A stretch of DNA of 64,000 nucleotides, from positions 1,240,001 to 1,304,000 of the forward strand of contig NZ_VFNU01000001.1 of the NCBI RefSeq assembly GCF_006715725.1, read 5' to 3'. Positions 16,143-24,893 of the stretch are shown one piece after another. Numbering within the stretch: the stretch's first letter is position 1; every line of letters begins with the position of its first letter. The position numbers were made by a program, and so were the translations under genes. The DNA is from Nocardioides sp. SLBN-35 (lineage in GTDB: Bacteria > Actinomycetota > Actinomycetes > Propionibacteriales > Nocardioidaceae). The notes beneath the pieces are model-generated. The model worked only from the letters and a program-made list of their open reading frames with translations. It made no database searches and was not told the origin of the DNA.

Positions 16143-17122
16143 CCACCCAGCAGACCCGCACCAGCCCCCTTCTCGACCTCCCCGGCGCCGTCGCCGGCGA
16201 GGGCATCGACGCCGGAGTCGCGGCCCACTACGGCAGCCTGTACGGCGAGCAGCGCGCCCTCGCGGCCGGCGAGGGCTTCGTCGACCTCTCGCACCGCGAC
16301 GTGCTCCGCGTCACCGGTCCCGACCGGCTGACCTGGCTGCACTCGCTCACCACGCAGTACTTCGAGGGCCTGCCCGCCGGCCAGTGGGTCTCCGCGCTGG
16401 TGCTCTCGCCACAGGGTCACGTCGAGCACGCCTTCACCGGCGTCGACGACGGCGAGGCCTTCACCGCCCACACCGAGCCCGGTCGCGCGGGCGCGCTGGT
16501 GGAGTTCCTCGAGCGGATGAAGTTCATGATGCGCGTCGAGATCACCGACGCGACCGGCGACCTCGCCGTCGCCTGGCGCCCGGTCGGCGAGGGCCGCTAC
16601 GACCTGGTGCCGCGCGACCAGCTGGCGTCGTACGCCGAGGCGGCGGGGCCGGCCGCGGGTCTGTGGGCCTTCGAGGCGCTGCGCATCGAGCGCGGCGAGC
16701 CGCGCTTCGGCATCGACACCGACGAGCGCACCATCCCCAACGAGGTCGGCTGGCTGGGGGTCGACCAGGCTCCGTCATGGGCGGCCGCCGTGCACATGGA
16801 CAAGGGCTGCTACCGCGGCCAGGAGACGGTCGCCCGGGTGCACAACCTGGGCAAGCCGCCCCGTCGGCTGACCCTGCTCCACCTCGACGGCTCCGAGAAC
16901 CGGCTCCCGACGCCCGGCACCGAGGTGCTGCCCGAGGGCGGTGGCCGCGCGGCCGGCGTCGTCGGCTCCTCGGCCCGCCACCACGAGCTCGGCCCGATCG
17001 CGCTCGCCCTGGTCAAGCGCAACACCGACGTCGCCGCGCAGCTCGTCGTCGACGGGCTGCCCGCCGCTCAGGAGGTCGTGGTCGACCCCGAGGTCGGGCT
17101 GCACTTCCGTCCCCAGCGCTGA
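16139..17122 (+). CDS. ygfZ: Folate-binding protein YgfZ/GcvT-like
   Basis: A 327-residue homologue of the tRNA-modifying, Fe-S-assembly factor YgfZ. It carries the diagnostic motif DKGCYRGQETVARV with the conserved Cys, and GcvT-like N-terminal segments (VDLSHRDVLRVTGPDRLTWL). It supports repair or maturation of Fe-S enzymes in a folate-dependent way. ATG at 16139 overlaps the previous stop. The paired palindromes just downstream probably end the operon. Confidence 0.92.
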   Translation: MTTQQTRTSPLLDLPGAVAGEGIDAGVAAHYGSLYGEQRALAAGEGFVDLSHRDVLRVTGPDRLTWLHSLTTQYFEGLPAGQWVSALVLSPQGHVEHAFTGVDDGEAFTAHTEPGRAGALVEFLERMKFMMRVEITDATGDLAVAWRPVGEGRYDLVPRDQLASYAEAAGPAAGLWAFEALRIERGEPRFGIDTDERTIPNEVGWLGVDQAPSWAAAVHMDKGCYRGQETVARVHNLGKPPRRLTLLHLDGSENRLPTPGTEVLPEGGGRAAGVVGSSARHHELGPIALALVKRNTDVAAQLVVDGLPAAQEVVVDPEVGLHFRPQR

Positions 17123-17127
17123 CCCGG

Positions 17128-17217
17128 ACCCGCTCAAACCGTTCGATCGAACGGCTTGAGCGGGTTCAGACGCCGAAAACCCGCTCAATCCGTTCGATCG
17201 AACGGTTTGAGCGGGTT
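17128..17217. repeat. Two tandem 38-40-bp palindromes between convergent genes
   Basis: Palindromes at 17128-17165 and 17178-17217 are near-identical. Each has the arms ACCCGCTCAA/TTGAGCGGGT and the central 16-bp palindrome CCGTTCGATCGAACGG. They fill the space between ygfZ and cysN, which converge. A bidirectional terminator is likely, but duplication of an exact operator-like centre is unusual. Confidence 0.85.
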
Positions 17218-17236
17218 CCGGCGTACGACGCGTGCG

Positions 17237-18496
17237 TCAGCCGTTGATCATGCCGGCGCCGACGGTCACGCCGGTCGCCTCGTCGATCAGGATGAACGAG
17301 CCGGTGGTGCGGTTCTTGGAGTACGGGTCGCACAGCAGCGGCACGGTGGTGCGCAGCGTGACGCGGCCGATCTCGTTGACGCCGAGCTCGTTGGTCGCCT
17401 GGTCGCGGTGCAGCGTGTTGACGTCGAGGCGGTACTGAATGTCCTTGACCAGCGCGCGGCCCGTGCGGGTCGTGTGCTTGATCGCCAGCTTCTGCCGCGG
17501 CTGCAGCGGGGCGGTGGTCATCCAGCAGACCATCGCGTCGATGTCCTGGCTGGGGACGGGGGCGTTCTTGACCCGGGCGATCATGTCGCCGCGCGACACG
17601 TCGACGTCGTCCTCGAGGTGGACCGTCACGCTCATCGGCGGGAAGGCCTCGGAGATCTCCTTGTCGAACAGGTCGATCCTGGCGATCTTGGAGGTCATCC
17701 CGGAGGGCAGTACGACGACCTCGTCGCCCGGCTTGAGGACACCGCCGGCGACCTGGCCGGCGTACCCGCGGTAGTCGTGGAACTCGTCCGACTTGGGCCG
17801 GATGACGTACTGCACCGGGAAGCGGGCGTCGATCAGGTCGCGGTCGGAGGCGACGTGCACGTGCTCGAGGTGGTGCATGAGCGTGGGACCGGAGTACCAC
17901 GGCATGTTCTCGGAGCGGGTCACCACGTTGTCGCCCTGGAGCGCCGAGATCGGGATGACCTCGAGGTCGGGCACGTTGAGCTTCGTGGCGAACTGGGTGA
18001 ACTCGCGGTAGATGTTCTCGTAGATCGACTGGTCGAAGTCGACGAGGTCCATCTTGTTGACCGCGAGCACGAGGTGCGGGACGCGGAGCAGCGAGAGGAT
18101 CACCGCGTGCCGGCGGGACTGCTCGGTGAGGCCCTGGCGGGCGTCGACGAGCACCAGGCCGAGGTCGGCGGTGGAGGCGCCGGTGACCATGTTGCGCGTG
18201 TACTGCACGTGGCCCGGGGTGTCGGCGATGATGAACTTGCGGTTGGGCGTCGCGAAGTAGCGGTAGGCCACGTCGATGGTGATGCCCTGCTCGCGCTCGG
18301 AGCGCAGGCCGTCGGTCAGCAGCGCGAGGTCGGTGTAGTCGTAGCCCTTCGCCTCGCTGGTGGCCTCGACCGCCTCGAGCTGGTCCTCGAAGATCGACTT
18401 CGAGTCGAGCAGCAGGCGCCCGATCAGGGTGGACTTGCCGTCGTCGACCGAGCCGGCGGTCGCGAAGCGCAGGAGATCCATGTTCGTGCCGGCCAT
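17237..18496 (-). CDS. cysN: Sulfate adenylyltransferase subunit 1 (GTPase)
   Basis: A 419-residue GTPase subunit of ATP sulfurylase. It has the G1 motif AGSVDDGKST, the switch region GITIDVAYRYF, DTPGHVQYTRNM (G3) and NKMDL (G4), followed by EF-Tu-like beta-barrel domains. It drives APS synthesis from sulfate and ATP with CysD. No APS kinase domain is fused here; that activity is encoded at 22840-24753. The ATG overlaps the cysD stop (TGATG). Confidence 0.95.
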   Translation of the reverse strand: MAGTNMDLLRFATAGSVDDGKSTLIGRLLLDSKSIFEDQLEAVEATSEAKGYDYTDLALLTDGLRSEREQGITIDVAYRYFATPNRKFIIADTPGHVQYTRNMVTGASTADLGLVLVDARQGLTEQSRRHAVILSLLRVPHLVLAVNKMDLVDFDQSIYENIYREFTQFATKLNVPDLEVIPISALQGDNVVTRSENMPWYSGPTLMHHLEHVHVASDRDLIDARFPVQYVIRPKSDEFHDYRGYAGQVAGGVLKPGDEVVVLPSGMTSKIARIDLFDKEISEAFPPMSVTVHLEDDVDVSRGDMIARVKNAPVPSQDIDAMVCWMTTAPLQPRQKLAIKHTTRTGRALVKDIQYRLDVNTLHRDQATNELGVNEIGRVTLRTTVPLLCDPYSKNRTTGSFILIDEATGVTVGAGMING

Positions 18497-19410
18497 CAGA
18501 AGTAGCCCTCCTTCTTGCGGTCCTCCATGGCAGCCTCGGAGAACCGGTCGTCGCCGCGGGTCGCGCCGCGCTCGGTCTTGCGGGCCACGGCGACCTCGTC
18601 GATGATCTCGGCGATCGTCGACGCGGTGCTCTCGACGCAGCCGGTCAGGGTGATGTCGCCGCAGGTGCGGAACCGGACGGTCCGCTCCTCGACGACCTCG
18701 CCCTCGCGCAGCGGGTTCAGCGGGGTCTCGCTCATCAGCATGCCGTCGCGCACGAACACGCGGCGCTGGTGGGAGTAGTAGATGCTCGGGATCTCGATGC
18801 CCTCGCGGCCGATGTAGTCCCAGACGTCCAGCTCGGTCCAGTTGGAGATCGGGAAGATCCGCATGTGCTCGCCCTCGTGCAGGCGGCCGTTGTAGAGGCT
18901 CCACAGCTCGGGACGCTGGTTCTTCGGGTCCCACTGGCCGAACTCGTCGCGGTGGGAGTAGACGCGCTCCTTGGCGCGGGCCTTCTCCTCGTCGCGACGC
19001 CCGCCACCGAACGCGGCGGTGAAGCCGTTCTCCTCGATCGCGTTGAGCAGCGTGGGGATCTGGAGGCGGTTGCGGCTGATCTTCGCGGCGTCCGGGATGA
19101 TCCCGTTCTTGATCGCGTCGTCGATGCTCGCCACCACGAGGTTCACGCCGAGCCGGCTGACCCAGCGGTCGCGGGTCTCCATGACCTCGGGGAAGTCCAG
19201 GCCGGTGTCGACCTGGAGGATCGAGAACGGGATCTTCGCCGGGTAGAAGGCCTTCTCGGCCAGCCGCAGCATGACGATGGAGTCCTTGCCGCCCGAGAAC
19301 ATCAGCACGGGCTTCTCGAACTCGGCGGCCACCTCCCGGAAGATGTGGATCGACTCGGCTTCCAGCTGGTCCAGCTGGCTGAGCCGGTAGTCGCTGTGGG
19401 TCTGGGACAT
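18496..19410 (-). CDS. cysD: Sulfate adenylyltransferase subunit 2
   Basis: A 304-residue catalytic subunit of ATP sulfurylase with the PP-loop FSGGKDSIVML and the GGRRDEEKARAKERVYS segment typical of CysD. It forms APS in the cytoplasm with CysN. MSQTHSDYRLSQLD at 19410 is preferred over ATGs at 19419 and 19431 by similarity to the family N-terminus. It is divergent from a DUF4143 protein across an inverted-repeat region. Confidence 0.95.
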   Translation of the reverse strand: MSQTHSDYRLSQLDQLEAESIHIFREVAAEFEKPVLMFSGGKDSIVMLRLAEKAFYPAKIPFSILQVDTGLDFPEVMETRDRWVSRLGVNLVVASIDDAIKNGIIPDAAKISRNRLQIPTLLNAIEENGFTAAFGGGRRDEEKARAKERVYSHRDEFGQWDPKNQRPELWSLYNGRLHEGEHMRIFPISNWTELDVWDYIGREGIEIPSIYYSHQRRVFVRDGMLMSETPLNPLREGEVVEERTVRFRTCGDITLTGCVESTASTIAEIIDEVAVARKTERGATRGDDRFSEAAMEDRKKEGYF

Positions 19411-19463
19411 GGTCCGCATCGTGCCATGCACGACCTGTCACCGGGACATCCGAGCGGTCTTGC

Positions 19464-19503
19464 TAGACAAATCGACGAGTTTTGCGCGAGAAGTGTCTAG
19501 GGT
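19464..19503. promoter_or_regulatory. Divergent promoter region with CTAGACA/TGTCTAG inverted repeat
   Basis: CTAGACA (19464-19470) and TGTCTAG (19494-19500) form a spaced inverted repeat between cysD and the DUF4143 gene. TAGGGT at 19498-19503 is a -10 box placed 7 nt before the GTG at 19511, suggesting a leaderless rightward transcript. Confidence 0.45.
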
Positions 19504-19510
19504 CAGGTCC

Positions 19511-20287
19511 GTGGCCGCCGACTTCGTCGCCCGTCTGGGCTCCCGGGGAACCGTCCCCGGCGAGGTGCGGACCGCCTGGGACGTCGAGCGGTACGTCGCC
19601 GCGACCGCCCGCACCGTGACCGACGACGAGCTGCGGCGCATCACGCGGCGGGCGCGCGCGGTGCGTCGTACCGATCCCGGACGGCTGGACGCGCTGCTGG
19701 TCGCGCTGGCGGACCCCCCGATGGGCGAGCTCAACAAGGCCCGGCTGGGCGCCACGGCCGGGATACCGCCCACCACGCTGCAGCCGTACGTCGACGTGCT
19801 CGTCGAGATCGGGGTCCTCCGACTGCTGCCCGGAAGCCGGTCGGCGGCGGCCAAGCGGGCCATCGGCCGCCCCCAGGTGGTCTTCGACGACCCGGCCCTG
19901 GCCCGGCACCTCGCCGGCCGCACGCCCGCCGAGCTCGTCGCCTTCTCGGGCCGCAGCGACCTGGCGCCGCTGCTGCGCACGCTGGTCGCGGCCGAGCTGC
20001 TCCGGCAGCAGGAGACCAGCGCGGTCGAGCACCGGGTGGCCTACCTGCGCGAGCGCAACGGCCTCGAGGTCGATCTGGTCCTCGAGCTGCCCGACGACAG
20101 CCTCTACGGCATCGAGGTGCGCACCGCCGCGAGCCTGCGTCCCCACCAGTTCAGCTCGCTGCACGCGCTCGCCCGGCGCGCGGGTGGGCGGTTCCGGGGC
20201 GGCGTCGTGCTCAACACCGCGCATCGAGGACACGTGTACGGACCGCGGCTGTGGAGCCTGCCGATCGCCACCCTGTGGGACCAGTGA
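19511..20287 (+). CDS. DUF4143 (AAA_14 C-terminal) protein without the ATPase domain
   Basis: A 258-residue protein matching only the DUF4143 half of AAA_14-type ATPases: [32 protein letters not shown] is the winged-helix part, and the restriction-nuclease-like fold follows with [21 protein letters not shown] and GIEVR. The P-loop ATPase half normally at the N-terminus is missing and is not encoded upstream. GTG at 19511 follows a -10 box by 7 nt, so the short form looks expressed rather than decayed. Role unknown. Confidence 0.7.
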   Translation: MAADFVARLGSRGTVPGEVRTAWDVERYVAATARTVTDDELRRITRRARAVRRTDPGRLDALLVALADPPMGELNKARLGATAGIPPTTLQPYVDVLVEIGVLRLLPGSRSAAAKRAIGRPQVVFDDPALARHLAGRTPAELVAFSGRSDLAPLLRTLVAAELLRQQETSAVEHRVAYLRERNGLEVDLVLELPDDSLYGIEVRTAASLRPHQFSSLHALARRAGGRFRGGVVLNTAHRGHVYGPRLWSLPIATLWDQ

Positions 20288-20372
20288 ACGCCCCGACATT
20301 GGTCTCCTGACCGTCACCGGACCGTCACCCGCACACCCGCGTCCGTTCAGGGACCGCGCCCAGCCTCGAAGC

Positions 20373-21539
20373 ATGAAGATCACCGTGGTGGGGGCCGGCT
20401 ACGTCGGCCTGTCCAACGCCGTGCTGCTCGCGCAGCACAACGACGTGTGGGTCCTCGACGTCGACGCCGCCAGGGTCGAGGCCGTCAACGAGCGTCGCTC
20501 GCCGATCGTCGACCGCGAGCTCGAGGAGCACCTGCGCCGCCCCGAGCTCTCGCTGCGGGCGACCCGCGACGCGGGGGCGGCGTACGCCGACGCGTCGTAC
20601 GTCATCGTCGCGACGCCGACGAACTACGACCCCGAGACCGACCGCTTCGACACCTCGACCGTCGAGCGCGTGACGAAGGCGGCGCTGGCGGCGAACCCGG
20701 CGGCGAGCGTGGTCGTCAAGTCGACCGTGCCGGTCGGCTACACCAACACCCTGCGCGAGAGCCACCCCGGCGCCTCGATCCTGTTCAGCCCGGAGTTCCT
20801 GCGCGAGGGCCGCGCGCTGCACGACAACCTGCACCCGTCGCGGATCGTGGTGGGCTCCGACACCGAGCCGGGCCGGCTGTTCGCCAAGCTGCTGCTCCAG
20901 GGCGCGGTCGAGGACGACGTCCCTGTGCTGTTCACCGGCTCCACGGAGGCCGAGGCGATCAAGCTGTTCGCCAACACCTACCTCGCGCTCCGGGTGGCGT
21001 ACTTCAACGAGCTCGACACCTACGCCGCCACGCACGGCCTCGCGACCCGCCAGATCATCGAGGGCGTCGGCCTCGACCCGCGCATCGGCGGGCACTACAA
21101 CAACCCGTCCTTCGGGTACGGCGGCTACTGCCTCCCGAAGGACACCCGCCAGCTGCAGGCCAACTACCGCGACGTCCCGCAGAACCTCATCAGCGCGATC
21201 GTCGATGCGAACACCACCCGCAAGGACTTCATCGCCGACGACGTCCTGCGCCGCGGCCCGAAGGTCGTCGGCATCCACCGGCTCACCATGAAGGCGGGCT
21301 CGGACAACTTCCGCGAGTCGGCCGTCCAGGGCGTGATGAAGCGGATCAAGGCCAAGGGCGTGAAGGTCGTCGTCTTCGAGCCCGAGCTCGACCAGAAGCG
21401 GTTCTTCGGATCCAAGGTGATCAAGGACCTCGAGACCTTCAAGGAGAAGGCCGACGTGATCATCGCGAACCGTCGTACCGACGCCCTCGACGACGTCGCG
21501 GACAAGGTCTACACGCGCGACGTCTACGGCCGCGACTAG
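20373..21539 (+). CDS. UDP-glucose 6-dehydrogenase family protein
   Basis: A 388-residue nucleotide-sugar dehydrogenase. The NAD-binding Rossmann motif GAGYVGLS lies at the N-terminus, with [21 protein letters not shown] and the catalytic-Cys loop [10 protein letters not shown]. It oxidises a UDP-hexose (UDP-glucose or UDP-N-acetyl sugar) to its uronic acid for surface polysaccharide. The Tyr before the catalytic Cys (GGYCLPKD rather than GGSCFPKD) places it in the Ugd subgroup of Gram-positive bacteria. It stands alone; the ribosome site is weak. Confidence 0.88.
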   Translation: MKITVVGAGYVGLSNAVLLAQHNDVWVLDVDAARVEAVNERRSPIVDRELEEHLRRPELSLRATRDAGAAYADASYVIVATPTNYDPETDRFDTSTVERVTKAALAANPAASVVVKSTVPVGYTNTLRESHPGASILFSPEFLREGRALHDNLHPSRIVVGSDTEPGRLFAKLLLQGAVEDDVPVLFTGSTEAEAIKLFANTYLALRVAYFNELDTYAATHGLATRQIIEGVGLDPRIGGHYNNPSFGYGGYCLPKDTRQLQANYRDVPQNLISAIVDANTTRKDFIADDVLRRGPKVVGIHRLTMKAGSDNFRESAVQGVMKRIKAKGVKVVVFEPELDQKRFFGSKVIKDLETFKEKADVIIANRRTDALDDVADKVYTRDVYGRD

Positions 21540-21642
21540 GTCCAGCCCGGCCACCCGATGTGACTACGGGGTGTCCGCCGATCAGAGGACGGATCGGGCG
21601 GGGGCGCGGGGGTACCGTGGAGGCAGTTCTAGGGGGACTGCC

Positions 21643-21780
21643 ATGGAGATGCTGATCGGAGTCGCGGGCGCGACGTGGGTCGCTGCCGCCGCCGTGTTCA
21701 CGTTCGGGCTGGCGCGTGCCGCTGCCCACGAGCGGTCGTTCTTCGCCGAGGAGCACCGCCCGCTCGGCCTGGTCGGCTGA
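21643..21780 (+). CDS. Small single-pass membrane protein
   Basis: A 45-residue protein, hydrophobic from residue 4 to 25 (LIGVAGATWVAAAAVFTFGL), with a charged C-terminus (ERSFFAEEHRPLG). The ATG at 21643 is preceded by AGGGGGA at suitable spacing. No family is recognised. A longer GTG-started form from 21571 lacks a ribosome site. Confidence 0.5.
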   Translation: MEMLIGVAGATWVAAAAVFTFGLARAAAHERSFFAEEHRPLGLVG

Positions 21781-21787
21781 TCCCGGA

Positions 21788-21826
21788 GGTTCGAGGCTCG
21801 TCGCTGGCGCTCCTCGCACCTCAACC
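21788..21826. repeat. REP-like repeat of a second type
   Basis: GGTTCGAGGCTCGTCGCTGG ... CACCTCAACC, a 39-bp imperfect palindrome between the ends of two convergent genes. It resembles an interspersed repeat I associate with Nocardioides genomes (GGTT-GAGG-x-GCGCTGCGACG-CCTCG-AACC type). Confidence 0.5.
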
Positions 21827-21834
21827 GCCGCGGC

Positions 21835-22839
21835 TCAGGCGCGCGAGCGCCTCTTGTCGCGGCTGCTGCCGAAGGACTCGATCTCGGCGACGGTCGGCGC
21901 GCCGAACATCGGCATCCCGAGCCGCTTGCGCAGCAGGCCCCACACGAACGGCACCAGGACCAGCATCGCGACGCCGATCGCGGCGACCAGTACGGCCTCC
22001 AGGGTCTCGTGGCCCTCGCCGAACGGGTGCAGGCCGGCCTTGAACAGCAGGGCCACGCCCGACATGGTCAGCACGATCACGATGCCGCGCCGGATGAACG
22101 ACTGAGGCACCCGCGGCGCGAGCCGGGACCCGAGCAGGGTGCCGGGGACCGAGCCGACGACCAGCGGGATGACGAGGTCCCACTCGAGGCCGTGGATGGC
22201 GATGTTGGCCAGCGCGGCGCTGAGCACCAGCGGCACGGCCTGGACCAGGTCGGTCCCGACCAGGCGCACCGCCGACAGACCCGGGTAGAGCATGAGCAGC
22301 GCGATCATGATGACCGAGCCCGAGCCGACGCTGGTGACACCGACGAGCAGGCCGCCCAGCATGCCGACGAGCAGCGTCGCGACCGGCCGGATCCGCGGGT
22401 TGTCCTCGGGCAGCGCGCCGCCCCGGCGTACCCGCTTGAGGTTGATGTAGAGGCGCAGGGCGTACGTCGACGCGGCGAACAGCAGCGCGATGCCGATGCA
22501 GAGCTTGAGCGTGTTCTCCAGATCGCTCGGGTCCTCGGTGACCGCCTTGACCAGCCACGGCCCGACGAAGGCCATCGGGACCGAGCCGAGGATCAGCCAG
22601 CCCGCCAGGCGCAGGTTCGGCGATCCCTCCTTGGCGTGGGTGAGCGCGCCGCCCGTCTTGTAGACCGCCGCCGCGGTCAGGTCGGCGGTCACGATCGACG
22701 CCGTGTGGCCGACCCCCAGGAAGATCAGCGCGGGCGTCATCAGCGCGCCGCCGCCCATCCCGGTCAGCCCGACGACGATGCCGACGAGGAAGCCGGCGGC
22801 CGCGATGGAGAGCGCGGTCAGGGTGAGGAGATCGTCCAC
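21835..22839 (-). CDS. TauE/SafE-family sulfite/anion permease
   Basis: A 334-residue membrane protein with about eight helices. The duplicated TauE motif is visible as GIVVGLTGMGGGALMTPALI and GGLLVGVTSVGSGSVIMIALL. Family members export sulfite or sulfonates, or import sulfate-like anions. Its GTG start immediately follows the stop of the APS kinase-phosphatase gene, so the pair is an operon. A role in moving sulfur oxyanions next to PAPS synthesis is likely. Confidence 0.88.
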   Translation of the reverse strand: MDDLLTLTALSIAAAGFLVGIVVGLTGMGGGALMTPALIFLGVGHTASIVTADLTAAAVYKTGGALTHAKEGSPNLRLAGWLILGSVPMAFVGPWLVKAVTEDPSDLENTLKLCIGIALLFAASTYALRLYINLKRVRRGGALPEDNPRIRPVATLLVGMLGGLLVGVTSVGSGSVIMIALLMLYPGLSAVRLVGTDLVQAVPLVLSAALANIAIHGLEWDLVIPLVVGSVPGTLLGSRLAPRVPQSFIRRGIVIVLTMSGVALLFKAGLHPFGEGHETLEAVLVAAIGVAMLVLVPFVWGLLRKRLGMPMFGAPTVAEIESFGSSRDKRRSRA

Positions 22840-24753
22840 TTACAGCTCGCCTGTCTGTGCGGTGGTCGGGTCCGCCGGCGGGAGCGCCAGGCGGCGCAGC
22901 ACGGCCAGGAGGAGGGCGTCGATCTGGTCGGCCGAGACCTCCGCCGCCGCCTTGCCCCGCCGGTAGGGGTCGCGGATGTCGTGGTGCTCGGCGGTCCCCG
23001 CCCGGCGGTGGCCGACGGCGGTCACCAGCTCGGCTCCGTGGAGGTCGGCGTCGACCCGCTCGACCGACTCGGCGAACTGGGCGAGCGTGAACGCCTTGCG
23101 GAACGCGCCCGGCACCTCCTCGAGCACGAACTGCCGGTGCGAGGCCTCGGCGGTCAGCACCAGGTCGGCGGCCTCGATCAGGTCGTCGCTCAGCGGCCGG
23201 CTGGCGAAGCCGTTGAGCAGCTCGGCGCTCACCCCGCGCTCGGCGAGCACCTCGGCCATGGTGCGGTCGACGCGGTGCGCGTTGAAGCCGTGGGTGCCGG
23301 CGCTGGCGAACTCGATGCCGCTGTCGCTGCCGGCCAGGGTCCGCGAGCGGAGCTCCATGTACGGCGAGCGGCAGATGTTCGCCGTACAGACGAAGAGCAC
23401 CCGCAGCGGGCGGGTCCCGCCGGCCGCGGTCCGGGCGCCGGTCGGCTCGTCGTCGGCGGCCTCGGTGACGGCGTCGGGGCCGGCGGCCACGATCTCCGCG
23501 ATCTCGGGCTCCGGCGCGGCGGGCGGCTCCGGCGCGGCGGGCGGCTCGGCAGCGGTGAGGTCGACGTACCCGGCCGCGCGCAGCGCCAGCACGACATCCT
23601 CGAGGGCCTCCTCGATCGTGCGGCCGGTGGTGTCGACGCGTACGTCGGCGTCGTCCGGCTCCTCGTAGGGCGAGGAGATGCCGGTGAACTCGGGGATCTC
23701 GCCGCGGCGCGCCTTGGCGTACAGGCCCTTGCGGTCGCGGCGCTCGCACTCCTCGAGCGGCGTCGCGACGTGGACGAGGAAGAACGCGCCGCCGGCCTGG
23801 TCGACCATCGCGCGCACCTGCCGGCGGGTCTCGTCGAAGGGGGCGATCGGGCTGCAGACCGCGATCCCGCCGTGGCGGGAGATCTCGGCGGCCACCCAGC
23901 CGATCCGGCGGATGTTGGTCTCGCGGTCCTCCTTGGAGAAGGTGAGACCCGCGGACAGGTTGCGGCGCACGACATCGCCGTCGAGGCTGGTCAGGGTCCG
24001 GCCGCCGTGCTCGAGCAGGCGGTCCATCAGCGCCTGGGCGAGGGTCGACTTGCCGCTGCCCGACAGGCCCGTGAAGAACAGCACCAGGCCCTGCCGGTCG
24101 AGGCGTGGGCGCTCCGCCTCGGCGATGTCGGCGAGGCCGGGGAGGAGGTGGCCGCCGTACGCGAGCTCGACGACCGGGTCGGTGTCGGCGTACGACGTCA
24201 GCACGGAGATGCGCAGCGCCGGGTCGGCGAGCGAGGCATGGTCGGCCAGCGGTACGGCGACCACCGCGGCGTCGATCGCCTCCGCGACCCGCAGTGTCGC
24301 GCGGAGCAGCCCGACCGGGCTGACCGCCGGGGTGCCGGCGCCGACGAGCGCGAGCAGCACGACCGGGCCGAGCCCGCGCAGCTGCTCGACCTGGACGTCG
24401 GTCATCAGGTCGGTGACGGGGACGAAGGTGCGCCCGGCGTACTGCTCCCGCACGGCGGCGGGCGAGAGGTGCAGGCGGCGGAACGGGCCGAACTGGGCGT
24501 GCGTCAGGGGCGTCACGGCGAGGCCGCGCAGCACGCTGGAGACCCGGGCGAGGGGCAGTCCCTCGGGGTCGACCAGCTCGACCTCGTTGCCCTCGTCGAG
24601 ATGCGTGAGGAGCTCGTCGGGCAGCGAGAGCGTGAGCGGGCTGCCCGGCTCGTTGTACCCGCGGATCGGGTCGGCCGCTCCGGACGTCAGCAGCTCGAGG
24701 TCGTCGAGCTCGCGCTGCGTCGGGCAGTGCTGGGGCAGGGGCGGGCGTGACAC
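22840..24753 (-). CDS. cysC: APS kinase fused to a low-molecular-weight tyrosine phosphatase
   Basis: A 637-residue three-part protein. Residues 1-215 resemble the PUA-like N-terminus of ATP sulfurylase with a degenerate remainder. APS kinase spans about 220-400: P-loop GLSGSGKST (229-237), SLDGDVVRRNL, and RKGLYAKARRGEIPEFTGI. A Pro/Ala/Glu linker (403-445) joins it to a phosphatase at about 450-625, with nucleophile loop VCTANICRSP (Cys 456, Arg 462) and acid DPY (Asp 595). All key residues are present, so both activities are plausible. A TACGAT -10 box 7 nt before the GTG suggests leaderless expression. Confidence 0.9.
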   Translation of the reverse strand: MSRPPLPQHCPTQRELDDLELLTSGAADPIRGYNEPGSPLTLSLPDELLTHLDEGNEVELVDPEGLPLARVSSVLRGLAVTPLTHAQFGPFRRLHLSPAAVREQYAGRTFVPVTDLMTDVQVEQLRGLGPVVLLALVGAGTPAVSPVGLLRATLRVAEAIDAAVVAVPLADHASLADPALRISVLTSYADTDPVVELAYGGHLLPGLADIAEAERPRLDRQGLVLFFTGLSGSGKSTLAQALMDRLLEHGGRTLTSLDGDVVRRNLSAGLTFSKEDRETNIRRIGWVAAEISRHGGIAVCSPIAPFDETRRQVRAMVDQAGGAFFLVHVATPLEECERRDRKGLYAKARRGEIPEFTGISSPYEEPDDADVRVDTTGRTIEEALEDVVLALRAAGYVDLTAAEPPAAPEPPAAPEPEIAEIVAAGPDAVTEAADDEPTGARTAAGGTRPLRVLFVCTANICRSPYMELRSRTLAGSDSGIEFASAGTHGFNAHRVDRTMAEVLAERGVSAELLNGFASRPLSDDLIEAADLVLTAEASHRQFVLEEVPGAFRKAFTLAQFAESVERVDADLHGAELVTAVGHRRAGTAEHHDIRDPYRRGKAAAEVSADQIDALLLAVLRRLALPPADPTTAQTGEL

Positions 24754-24760
24754 ACGGGTG

Positions 24761-24766
24761 ATCGTA
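24761..24766 (-). promoter_or_regulatory. -10 box of the APS kinase-phosphatase gene
   Basis: TACGAT on the minus strand, 7 nt upstream of the GTG at 24753. No convincing -35 box. Confidence 0.45.
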
Positions 24767-24840
24767 CAGAGTCGAGTGAGTTGATCCGATTTGAACAGTG
24801 AAAGGTGGGACCGGCCTGCTCGCGAGTGGGCAAAGAGCTT

Positions 24841-24854
24841 GTGAACGAGTTCAC
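24841..24854. promoter_or_regulatory. Palindromic operator candidate upstream of the Xre-hbhA genes
   Basis: GTGAAC-GA-GTTCAC, a perfect 14-bp inverted repeat 40 nt before the regulator's ATG. The placement suits autoregulation by the encoded Xre protein. A TATTGC box 7 nt before the ATG could be the -10. Confidence 0.5.
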
Positions 24855-24893
24855 GCCCCAGGTGCTTGCACTCTGCTAACTATTGCTAGCACC

